Part shown: in pieces, positions 1 through 6,268 of the stretch
Numbering within the stretch: the first letter of the stretch is position 1
Layout of the letters: every line of letters starts with the position of its first letter
Source: Quadrisphaera sp.
GTDB lineage: Bacteria > Actinomycetota > Actinomycetes > Actinomycetales > Quadrisphaeraceae
Length of the DNA stretch: 10,298 nt
Assembly: GCA_029258695.1 (NCBI GenBank)
Contig: JARIBR010000133.1
Span: 1-10,298, forward strand
Direction of reading: 5' to 3'
Notes under the pieces: model-generated
The model's input: only the letters and a program-made list of their open reading frames with translations
Databases searched by the model: none
Told to the model about the DNA's origin: nothing
Position numbers and translations under genes: made by a program

Positions 1-125
1 TGGTCCAGCAGCGCGTCCGTCAGCACGGACGGGATGCCGCACAGCCCGAAACCCCCCACCGCGAGCGAGGCCCCGCTGGGGACGTCGGCCACCGCCTCCG
101 CGGCGCTGGGAACCACCTTGTCCAC
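1..125 (-). CDS. scoA: 3-oxoacid (succinyl-CoA:3-ketoacid) CoA-transferase subunit A, 5' part only
   Basis: The minus strand reads from a GTG at 123-125 for 41 codons to the window edge with no stop. The peptide begins MDKVVPSAAEAV and carries AVGGFGLCGIPSVL. The GGF-x3-G-x-P core is the signature of family I CoA-transferase alpha subunits (known for the family). Subunit A pairs with subunit B, which holds the catalytic glutamate, to move CoA between succinyl-CoA and acetoacetate or a related 3-oxoacid in ketone-body or aromatic-acid catabolism. The GTG at 125 is chosen because GGAGGG at 133-138 lies 7 bases upstream; the in-frame GTG at 129-131 lies too close to it. It is co-oriented with the mazEF pair but 92 bases downstream, so co-transcription is possible but not shown. 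The closely related beta-ketoadipate CoA-transferase (PcaI) cannot be excluded from this fragment. Confidence 0.88.
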   Translation of the reverse strand, partial: MDKVVPSAAEAVADVPSGASLAVGGFGLCGIPSVLTDALLD

Positions 126-132
126 GATCACT

Positions 133-138
133 CCCTCC
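133..138 (-). promoter_or_regulatory. Shine-Dalgarno of scoA
   Basis: GGAGGG on the minus strand lies 7 bases before the GTG at 125. This decides that start over the upstream GTG at 131. Confidence 0.7.
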
Positions 139-139
139 G

Positions 140-157
140 GCCGGCGGCGGCGCCGGC
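140..157 (-). other. GC-only hairpin between mazF and scoA
   Basis: On the minus strand GCCGGCG, loop CCGC, then CGCCGGC form a perfect 7-bp stem with a 4-base loop. It ends one base before the scoA Shine-Dalgarno. No U-tract follows, so it is not a classical intrinsic terminator. It could be a weak terminator of the toxin transcript or a 5'-UTR structure limiting scoA translation. GC-rich background makes such stems fairly likely by chance. Confidence 0.3.
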
Positions 158-217
158 GCTGTGCAGGCGACTGTAGGCGGTGGGCGGTGGACAGGGTCGT
201 GTGCGGCCTCGACGACG

Positions 218-523
218 TCAGCACGGGGGGAGGTCGAAGGCGTCGCTGATCGCCCTCGCGAGGGCCTCCTCCTCGTCGTCGAAGAGCAGGCCGATGGACG
301 CCCCGATCGCAGAGACGTGGACGGTGACGAGGTTGTCGCAGCTGATGACGCTCTCGTGGTCGAGGCCGTTCCGCGCGCCCACGCGCACCTCGGTCGTGAG
401 ACCCCGAACGGTGCTGGTGATGGGGGCGACCGTGATGCGTGTGAGCAGGTGGAGTCGCGACTCTCGCGTGAGGATCAATGCCGGGCGCCGCTTGTCGAGC
501 GTCACGGAGGCGATGGTCCGCAC
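218..523 (-). CDS. PemK/MazF-family toxin (probable mRNA interferase)
   Basis: A 101-residue protein starting at GTG 523. MazF/PemK toxins are small SH3-like-barrel endoribonucleases that cut mRNA at short sequences (family knowledge). Visible family features are RRPALILTRE near the N-terminus (residues 12-21), the strand segment ITVAPITSTVRGL, and the later GLDHESVISCDNLVTV stretch, typical of an actinobacterial MazF subgroup. The alternative start is excluded: the same frame reads straight into the antitoxin stop (TGA at 530-532) six bases upstream, and no other start codon intervenes. No strong Shine-Dalgarno is visible, so translation is probably coupled to the antitoxin. It lacks the longer RGDIWxxDL-type N-terminus of classical MazF, but this subgroup is usually short there. 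RNA cleavage is inferred from family. Confidence 0.85.
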   Translation of the reverse strand: MRTIASVTLDKRRPALILTRESRLHLLTRITVAPITSTVRGLTTEVRVGARNGLDHESVISCDNLVTVHVSAIGASIGLLFDDEEEALARAISDAFDLPPC

Positions 524-529
524 GGTGCG

Positions 530-781
530 TCAGTCCAGCTCGGGGTGAGGTACGACGAGTCCTTCGAGGTCCGGGTAGACGGGCTCCCCGCGCCGTGCGA
601 GCTCCACGAGCACGCGTTCCTCGGCGCGGTAGCGCTGTCCGCGCTGGAGGCGGGCGATGCTTCGACGGAGCGCGTCCGAGCGGCTCGAGGCCCGCCCCTC
701 TGCCACCTCGGCGTCGAGGGCGTCGAGCTCATCGGGCGTGAGCCGGACGGCGATCTGGGTTGTCGCGGCGGTGGTCGGCAT
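530..781 (-). CDS. Ribbon-helix-helix (CopG/MazE-like) antitoxin
   Basis: An 83-residue protein starting MPTTAATTQIAVRLTPDEL. The N-terminal beta strand TQIAVRLTPDELDALD followed by helices with SSRSDALRRSIARL (roughly residues 8-48) is a ribbon-helix-helix DNA-binding fold. The acidic C-terminal part (EPVYPDLEGLVVPHPELD) probably wraps the toxin. ATG 781 is preferred over the in-frame GTG at 796, because GAGAG in the intervening sequence is a plausible ribosome site and the RHH strand begins just after this methionine. The toxin gene follows after six bases, the usual antitoxin-first order. RHH antitoxins normally repress their own promoter; an inverted repeat at 799-820, just upstream, is a candidate operator. 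The specific partner class (MazE) is inferred from the adjacent MazF. Confidence 0.82.
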   Translation of the reverse strand: MPTTAATTQIAVRLTPDELDALDAEVAEGRASSRSDALRRSIARLQRGQRYRAEERVLVELARRGEPVYPDLEGLVVPHPELD

Positions 782-798
782 GAGGCAGTCTCTCACAC

Positions 799-820
799 GT
801 GACTACCAAGTGGTATGCAC
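799..820. promoter_or_regulatory. Candidate operator of the antitoxin-toxin pair
   Basis: The sequence GTGacTACCAagTGGTAtgCAC is an imperfect 22-base palindrome: two 5-base half sites (TACCA/TGGTA) around AG, with matching outer GTG/CAC. It ends 18 bases upstream of the antitoxin ATG. RHH antitoxins bind short palindromes of this kind at their own promoters, so autoregulation is likely. Binding itself is inference. The spot is one of the few less GC-rich places in the intergenic region. Confidence 0.5.
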
Positions 821-827
821 TCGGCGG

Positions 828-862
828 GCGGCATCGTGCTCCGCTTGCCGATGACATGCCGC
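828..862. other. Inverted repeat in the divergent intergenic region
   Basis: GCGGCAT at 828-834 and ATGCCGC at 856-862 are perfect 7-base inverted copies, with 21 bases between. Inside them CATCG (832-836) and CGATG (849-853) are also inverted copies, so the segment can fold as GCGGC/GCCGC plus ATCG/CGAT with a bulge. It lies between the divergent antitoxin and cas3 genes. It could be a regulator site or an RNA hairpin; function is unknown. It overlaps the repeat-like element described in the findings. Confidence 0.3.
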
Positions 863-985
863 AGCGCTGACGGATGACTCATGACAACGGGCCAGGCGCC
901 TGCTGTGCCGCAGGGACTCCTGACCTGATCGTCGTCGCTGAATCGCGACACCGGCGCTGTGCGACTTCACGCCGCTGCGGTCGAG

Positions 986-1010
986 GTCGATCGCCCCCGT
1001 GCAGATCGAC
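986..1010. promoter_or_regulatory. Inverted repeat just upstream of cas3
   Basis: GTCGATC (986-992) and GATCGAC (1004-1010) are perfect 7-base inverted copies separated by 11 bases, ending 19 bases before the cas3 start and 9 bases before its ribosome site. This is a suitable place for a repressor operator or a 5'-UTR hairpin controlling the operon. No convincing -35/-10 promoter was recognised in 821-1029. Function is inferred from position only. Confidence 0.35.
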
Positions 1011-1017
1011 TCCATGC

Positions 1018-1025
1018 GAAGGTGA
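1018..1025 (+). promoter_or_regulatory. Shine-Dalgarno of cas3
   Basis: The sequence CGAAGGTGA places an AAGG core 7 bases before GTG 1030. This decides the cas3 start over the ATG at 874. Confidence 0.6.
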
Positions 1026-1029
1026 CGCT

Positions 1030-3912
1030 GTGCTGAGCAATGCCGCGCAGAGCGTGTGGGCCAAGACGAGCCCGCGCGACGACGGGTGGCTGCCCCTGGA
1101 CCGGCACCTCGAGGACGCCGCGGCGGTCGCGGGTCTGCTCTGGGACCGCTGGCTTCCCGCAGCGGTGCGCCGGACGATCTCGGCGCCGCTGCCTGGCGGT
1201 GACGCCGACGGTCGACTCCTGGTCACCTGGCTCGCCGGCGTGCACGACGTCGGCAAGGCCACCCCGGCCTTCGCCGTCCAGGCGGAGGCCATGGCAGCAC
1301 ACCTCACGGCGCGGATGCGCGACGCCGGGCTCGCCATGCCGCTGAATCTCGCCGACCGCTCCACGGTGCGCCACGAGCTGGCCGGCCAGCACCTCCTCAC
1401 CCGGTGGCTCACCGGCGCCGGGTGGTCGCGGAAGACCGCACGCACCTACGCCGTCGCGGTGGGTGGCCACCACGGCGCCCCGCCGGAGACCACTGCTCTG
1501 CAGCGCGTCCCCGAGCGCCCCCACCTCGTCGCCCCGGACGAGCGGTGGACCGCCGTCCAGACCGAGCTGCTGGAGCACTCGGCAGCTTTCACCGGTGTCA
1601 TCGACCGGCTGTCCGCGTGGTCGGCGACACCGCTGCCCTCCCCGGTGCAGGTGCTCGTCGGGGCGGTGGTCATCGTCGCCGACTGGCTCGCCAGCGACGA
1701 CGACCTCTTCCCCTACTACCCCGGCGACGCCTCGCGCTCGTCGTCCGAGCGCGCGGCTGCGGCGTGGCGAGCGCTGGACCTCCCACCCCAGTGGCGTCCG
1801 TGCGCGCCGCCCACGGACGACGACCAGCTGTTCGCCGACCGCTTCACCCTCCCCGTAGGAGCGGAGCTTCACCAGGTGCAGCGCACCGCCGCGACCCTCG
1901 CCCGTCAGGTCGAGGAGCCCGGGCTGCTCGTGGTCGAGGCGCCGATGGGCGCCGGGAAGACCGAGGCCGCCCTGGCCGCAGCCGAGGTGCTCGCCCACCG
2001 CACCGGCGCCGGCGGGGTCTTCGTCGCGCTGCCCACCATGGCGACGTCCGACGCCATGTTCTCCCGCGTGCGCCGGTGGCTGGAGCGCCTGCCGGTGGCT
2101 GCAGGAGCCGGTGACGAGCGCGACCTCACGGTGTTCCTCGCGCACGGCAAGGCGGCGCTCAACCCCGAGGCGAGCGACCTGTGGCGTACCGCCGGGCCCA
2201 CGGCGATCGCGCAGGACGACGACACGACGAAGAACGGCCGGCCGGGTGGTCCAGAGGCGCAGCGGGCCGTCGCCACCGCACACGCCTGGCTGCGCGGGCG
2301 CAAACGCGGTCCGCTGTCCTCGATCGTCGTCGGCACCGTCGACCAGGTGCTCTTCGCAGGTCTGCGCAGCAAGCACCTCGTGCTGCGCCACCTCGCCCTC
2401 GCCAGCAAGGTCGTCGTCATCGACGAGGTCCACGCGGTCGACGTCTACATGGGCAGCTACCTCCAGCGGGTGCTGCACTGGCTCGGCGCCCACGGCGCGC
2501 CCACCGTCGTGCTCTCCGCGACCCTCCCGTCGGCGCAGCGCCGTGCGCTGGTCGCGGCCTACGACGCCGGGCGGGCCAGGGCCCGTGGCCTGCCCGAGCC
2601 CGACGGCGCGGTCTACACCGTGCTCGACGGCGACGTCGGCTATCCCGTCGTCACGGCGTCGACCGGCGAGACGCCGCGCGTGGTCGTCACCGAGCCGGGT
2701 GACCGCCGGCAGCCCGTGGCGCTGGAGCGGCTCGACGACGACGATGCAGCGCTGCTCACGACGCTGCGCGAGGCGCTCGCGGGCGGCGGCGTCGCCGCGG
2801 TGGTGCGCAACACCGTCGGGCGCGCGCAGGCCACCTACGAGCTGTTGCGCGAGGAGCTGGACGCCGAGGTGGTGCTCCTGCACTCGCGTTTCGTCGCCGT
2901 CGACCGCGCCGCCCGCGAGCGCGAGCTGCGCGAGCGCCTCGGCCCACCGGCCGCGGTGGCCGCGGCCGGCCGCCAGCGTCCGCAGCGCCTCGTCGTGGTC
3001 GGCACGCAGGTCATCGAGCAGTCCCTCGACATCGATGTGGACCTCATGGTCACCGACCTGGCGCCCGTGGACCTCGTGCTCCAGCGCCTCGGACGCCTGC
3101 ACCGCCACCACCGCGGCGAGGACCAGGGCGAGCGGCCGCCGCTGCTACGCACCGCCCGAGCCCTGGTGGCCGGGGTGGAGGACTGGTCGGCCGAGCCGCT
3201 CGAGGCGGTGCGCGGCTCGGTGAGCGTCTACCGCCGTGCCCCGCTGCTCCGCGCGCTCGCGGTGCTCGGTCCGGTGCTGGACCGCGGCCTCGTGGAGCTG
3301 CCCGGCGACATCGCGCCGCTGGTGCAGGCCGCCTACGCCGACGACCTGGCACCTCCGGCCGGGTGGGAGGAAGCCTTCGCCGCGGCCGAGGACGACCGCC
3401 GGCGCCACGAGGCCGACCAGCAGGAGCGGGCCGCGACCTACCAGCTGGGGCCCGTCAAGAAGCCCGGGGAGGCGATCGTCGGCTGGGTCACGGGCTCGGC
3501 CGGAGAGGCCGACGACTCCGCCCGCGGTCATGCACAGGTACGTGACAGCGACGAGGGCGTCGAGGTGGTGGTCGTCCAGCGCGTCGGTCAGGAGGTGCGG
3601 CTGCTGCCGTGGCTGGAGCCCGGTGGCGGGCGCGTCGTGCCCACCGAGGGCAGGCCGGAGGACCACGTGGCGAAGGTGGCGGCGACGTGCACGCTGCGCC
3701 TGCCGGTCCAGCTGACGAACCCGTCGATGATCGACGCCGTCCTGACCGCCCTCGAGCGCAGGTGGTACCCGGGCTGGCAGGACAGCCATTGGCTCTCGGG
3801 GCAGCTGGTCCTCGAGCTCGACGACGAGCTCAGCACGGTCCTCGCCGGCCACCGCGTCGTCTACGACCGCGACCGCGGTCTGCTCGTCACCACCGAGGAG
3901 GAGCACGCATGA
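1030..3912 (+). CDS. cas3: CRISPR-associated nuclease-helicase Cas3 (type I-E)
   Basis: A 960-residue protein, normal length for single-chain Cas3. It is recruited by target-bound Cascade, then unwinds and cuts DNA. An N-terminal HD nuclease domain has H26, H72-D73 (HDVGK), H115, H147-H148 and D218 (VADW) as likely metal ligands. The SF2 helicase follows: Walker A GAGKT (307-311), DEVH (465-468), SAT (496-498), and motif VI QRLGRLHR from residue 685. A Cas3 C-terminal domain ends the protein. GTG 1030 is chosen because AAGG lies 7 bases upstream and recognisable Cas3 sequence (VWAKTSPRDDGWLPLDRHL) begins right after it; the frame stays open back to ATG 874, but that extension is Cys/Arg-rich and unlike Cas3. 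The stop overlaps the cas8e start (ATGA). All catalytic motifs are intact. Confidence 0.97.
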   Translation: MLSNAAQSVWAKTSPRDDGWLPLDRHLEDAAAVAGLLWDRWLPAAVRRTISAPLPGGDADGRLLVTWLAGVHDVGKATPAFAVQAEAMAAHLTARMRDAGLAMPLNLADRSTVRHELAGQHLLTRWLTGAGWSRKTARTYAVAVGGHHGAPPETTALQRVPERPHLVAPDERWTAVQTELLEHSAAFTGVIDRLSAWSATPLPSPVQVLVGAVVIVADWLASDDDLFPYYPGDASRSSSERAAAAWRALDLPPQWRPCAPPTDDDQLFADRFTLPVGAELHQVQRTAATLARQVEEPGLLVVEAPMGAGKTEAALAAAEVLAHRTGAGGVFVALPTMATSDAMFSRVRRWLERLPVAAGAGDERDLTVFLAHGKAALNPEASDLWRTAGPTAIAQDDDTTKNGRPGGPEAQRAVATAHAWLRGRKRGPLSSIVVGTVDQVLFAGLRSKHLVLRHLALASKVVVIDEVHAVDVYMGSYLQRVLHWLGAHGAPTVVLSATLPSAQRRALVAAYDAGRARARGLPEPDGAVYTVLDGDVGYPVVTASTGETPRVVVTEPGDRRQPVALERLDDDDAALLTTLREALAGGGVAAVVRNTVGRAQATYELLREELDAEVVLLHSRFVAVDRAARERELRERLGPPAAVAAAGRQRPQRLVVVGTQVIEQSLDIDVDLMVTDLAPVDLVLQRLGRLHRHHRGEDQGERPPLLRTARALVAGVEDWSAEPLEAVRGSVSVYRRAPLLRALAVLGPVLDRGLVELPGDIAPLVQAAYADDLAPPAGWEEAFAAAEDDRRRHEADQQERAATYQLGPVKKPGEAIVGWVTGSAGEADDSARGHAQVRDSDEGVEVVVVQRVGQEVRLLPWLEPGGGRVVPTEGRPEDHVAKVAATCTLRLPVQLTNPSMIDAVLTALERRWYPGWQDSHWLSGQLVLELDDELSTVLAGHRVVYDRDRGLLVTTEEEHA

Positions 3913-5600
3913 CCGAGCCCGGCTCAGCGCCCGAGGCGTCGTTCGACCTGCGCCACGAGCCGTGGCTGCTCGTGCGCACGCTGGCGGGCGACGTCGAGGA
4001 GGTCTCGCTGATGGAGGCCTTCACCCGCGCCCACGAGCTGCAGGGGCTCGCCGGGGAGGTGCCCACCCAGGTGTTCGCCCTGAACCGGCTGCTGCTGGCG
4101 ATCCTGCACCGCGCGGTGCCGTGGCGCCGCGACGAGCTCACGGAGCACTGGCACGAGGCGTGGCGCGGGGAGGTGGACCTGGCCGGGCACGTGGCGCAGC
4201 ACCTGGCCGATCACGCCGACCGCTTCGACCTGCTGCACCCGGGCACGCCGTTCTACCAGGTGGCGGGCTTGCGTACGGCGAAGGACGGTGTCTCGCCGCT
4301 CACCTCGCTGATCCCCGACGTGCCGAACAACGCGCAGTACTTCACCACCAGGGCCGGGTCGTCCCTGGCGCGCATCTCCCTCGCCGAGGCGGCGCGCTGG
4401 GTGGTGCACACCCAGGCCTTCGACCCGTCGGGCATCAAGTCCGGTGCGGTCGGGGACCCGCGGGTCAAGGGCGGCAAGGGCTACCCCATCGGCACCGCCT
4501 GGTGCGGACAGCTCGGTGGTCTCCTGGTCGAGGGGGCGACGCTGCACCAGACGCTGCTGCTCAACCTCGTCCTCGCCGACCGCGACGGTGAGCCGTGGCC
4601 CACGGATGACTCCGCGGTGTGGGAGCGCGCGCCGCAGGGGCCGACGGTCGAGGCGCCGGACCGCTGGCCGACGGGCCCGGCCGACCTGCTGACCTGGCAG
4701 AGCCGGCGCGTACGGCTGGCCGTGACCGGTGGCGAGGTGACCGGCGTCATCGTCGCCAACGGCGATCCCCTGCGGCCGGCCAACCGTCACCAGCTGGAGA
4801 GCGCCACCGCGTGGCGGCGCAGCACGGCCCAGGAGAAGGCGCTGAAGCTGCCGCTCGTCTACATGCCCCGCACCCATCAGCCGGCCCGGGCGTTGTGGCG
4901 GGGTCTGCCGGCGCTGCTGCCGCTGGCTGAGCAGAGCGACGGCCGCGGACGCGCCGAGGAGGGGCTCCCGCCGCTGGTGCTGGACTGGCTCGCACGCCTG
5001 GTGGAGGACGAGCACCTGCCCGACGACCTGGCGCTGCGCACCCGGGCGATCGGCGTGGAGTACGGCAGCAACAGCTCAGTCATCGACGAGCTCGTCGACG
5101 ACGCTCTGCTCGTCCACGCGGTGTTGCTCGGCGAGCACGGCGTCGCGCTGCGGCGCTGCGCCCTCGACGCCGTGGAGGCGGCGAAGAACGCCGCGGACGC
5201 GCTGGTGAACCTGGCGGGCAACGTCGCCGCCGCGGCCGGTGGCGACGTCGACGGCCCGCGTGAGCGCGCTCGCGAGCTGGCGTACTTCGCCCTCGACGCT
5301 CCGTACCGCACGTGGCTCGCCTCGCTGGTACCCGGCGCCGACGCTCATGGGCGCCGCACCGTCTGGGAGCGCCACGTCGACCGCACCGTCCGGGGGCTCG
5401 GCGCCGAGATGCTCGAGAACGCCGGTGCCCCGGCCTGGGTGGGACGCGAGGTCCACGGGCGCCAGGGGAGCCGCCACGTCAGCTCGTCCCTCGCTGAGGC
5501 CTGGTTCCGCGCAGCGCTGCGCAAGGCCCTGGTGCTCGCCAGGCCGGCGGACGAGAGCAGCGAGCCAGCGACGACGACGACGACGAGGAGCAGCGCATGA
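3909..5600 (+). CDS. cas8e: Cascade large subunit Cas8e (Cse1/CasA)
   Basis: A 563-residue protein, somewhat longer than the E. coli subunit. It recognises the PAM, helps open the target DNA and recruits Cas3. The N-terminus FDLRHEPWLLVRTLAGDVEE, then FYQVAGLRTAKDGVSPL, VPNNAQYFTTRAG (N140-N141, near the PAM/L1-loop region by analogy), KGGKGYPIGTAWCG and LLVEGATLHQTLLLNL are characteristic of Cse1. The C-terminal third is helical, as expected for the four-helix bundle. The ATG overlaps the cas3 stop by four bases, and GAGGAG at 3895-3900 lies 8 bases upstream. The tail is Thr/Ser-rich (SSEPATTTTTRSSA), partly from an ACG triplet run at 5571-5585, and is likely disordered. The PAM preference cannot be read from sequence here. 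Confidence 0.96.
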   Translation: MTEPGSAPEASFDLRHEPWLLVRTLAGDVEEVSLMEAFTRAHELQGLAGEVPTQVFALNRLLLAILHRAVPWRRDELTEHWHEAWRGEVDLAGHVAQHLADHADRFDLLHPGTPFYQVAGLRTAKDGVSPLTSLIPDVPNNAQYFTTRAGSSLARISLAEAARWVVHTQAFDPSGIKSGAVGDPRVKGGKGYPIGTAWCGQLGGLLVEGATLHQTLLLNLVLADRDGEPWPTDDSAVWERAPQGPTVEAPDRWPTGPADLLTWQSRRVRLAVTGGEVTGVIVANGDPLRPANRHQLESATAWRRSTAQEKALKLPLVYMPRTHQPARALWRGLPALLPLAEQSDGRGRAEEGLPPLVLDWLARLVEDEHLPDDLALRTRAIGVEYGSNSSVIDELVDDALLVHAVLLGEHGVALRRCALDAVEAAKNAADALVNLAGNVAAAAGGDVDGPRERARELAYFALDAPYRTWLASLVPGADAHGRRTVWERHVDRTVRGLGAEMLENAGAPAWVGREVHGRQGSRHVSSSLAEAWFRAALRKALVLARPADESSEPATTTTTRSSA

Positions 5601-6268
5601 CCGCCACCGACACCCCTACCGCGACGACCTCGCGAGCAGCACCGAGAACTGACCGGGACGACGCGCTGGAGTCCTTCGTGGTCACCCGTGTGCTCGCTCT
5701 CCAGCGGTCCTACCTGGCCGGGGAGTCTGGCGGGGTCGGGTCGCTCGCGCGGTTGCGCCGCGCCGTGACGTCCTCGCCTGGCGCCGACCCGCAGGTCTGG
5801 GGCGACGTCCTCGACGGCATGCCGGTGGAGCTGCTCGGCCGCGGCGACGAGCCGTCACCCCATGAGCGTGCCGCCCACGCCGCCATCACCGTCTACGCCG
5901 TCCACCAGCAGTCCCAGGGACAGCCGATGCACCGTGCGGGGCGCTCGCTCGGTGCGGCGGTGCGCACGCTCGGGCAGGGCCACGCCTCGGAGGAGGCGGT
6001 GCGCCGGCGCTTCCAGGCGCTGGGTACGGCGTCGTCCTGGGCGGAGACGCTGCACCACCTCCGCGGCCTGATCACCCAGCTGCGCGGCGCTGGCATCGCT
6101 CTGGACCACGGACGCCTCGCCCGCGACCTGCGGCGCCTGCAGCAGCCCGGCACCGCTGACCGCGTGCGGCTGGTCTGGGGCCGGGACTACTACCGCACAC
6201 CTCGCGACGGCGCCGCTGACGCGGAGGCGCCCACCGCCTCGAACGACCCCTCGACAGGAGACCAGTGA
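5597..6268 (+). CDS. cse2: Cascade small subunit Cse2 (CasB/Cas11e)
   Basis: A 223-residue protein, longer than E. coli Cse2 (about 160). Two copies normally line the Cascade belly and stabilise crRNA and the displaced DNA strand. Family features include LARLRRAVTSS (about residues 50-60), HERAAHAAITVYAVHQQ in the middle, and the C-terminal RRRFQALGTASSW...LRGLITQLR...HGRLARDLRRLQ...VRLVWGRDYYR. The extra length is a Thr/Ala/Asp-rich N-terminus (about residues 1-22) and an acidic, low-complexity C-terminus after RDYYR (about 202-223); both look disordered. The start overlaps the cas8e stop (ATGA at 5597-5600), and GAGGAG at 5585-5590 lies 6 bases upstream. Its stop shares one base with the cas7e ATG. 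Confidence 0.95.
   Translation: MTATDTPTATTSRAAPRTDRDDALESFVVTRVLALQRSYLAGESGGVGSLARLRRAVTSSPGADPQVWGDVLDGMPVELLGRGDEPSPHERAAHAAITVYAVHQQSQGQPMHRAGRSLGAAVRTLGQGHASEEAVRRRFQALGTASSWAETLHHLRGLITQLRGAGIALDHGRLARDLRRLQQPGTADRVRLVWGRDYYRTPRDGAADAEAPTASNDPSTGDQ

Noticed and set aside
161..802. Plus-strand open frame opposite the toxin-antitoxin pair
   Set aside because: The minus strand holds recognisable MazF and RHH proteins; the plus reading has no family features.
891..927. A second pseudo-repeat needed for a full CreA-like guide (CCTGC...GCAGG hairpin followed by GACTCCTGACC)
   Set aside because: The stem is only 5 bp, and neither the GTGCTCC start nor the GATGAGCC handle is present, so the match is too weak to call.
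874..1029. N-terminal extension of cas3 back to ATG 874
   Set aside because: The 52 extra residues are Cys/Arg-rich and unlike Cas3, and GTG 1030 has a ribosome site with family sequence starting immediately after it.
821..1029. A -35/-10 promoter for cas3 (ATGACA at 881 or CTGACC at 920 as -35)
   Set aside because: No acceptable -10 hexamer lies at 16-18 bases from either, so I make no promoter call.
967..3111. Long minus-strand open frame (714 codons) opposite cas3
   Set aside because: It is a shadow of cas3 in GC-rich DNA: low-complexity Gly/Arg/Val composition, no recognisable domain, and all Cas3 motifs are on the plus strand.
3924..5015. Minus-strand open frame (363 codons) opposite cas8e
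   Set aside because: Arg/Gly/Val-rich with no family features, fully inside a clear cas8e gene.
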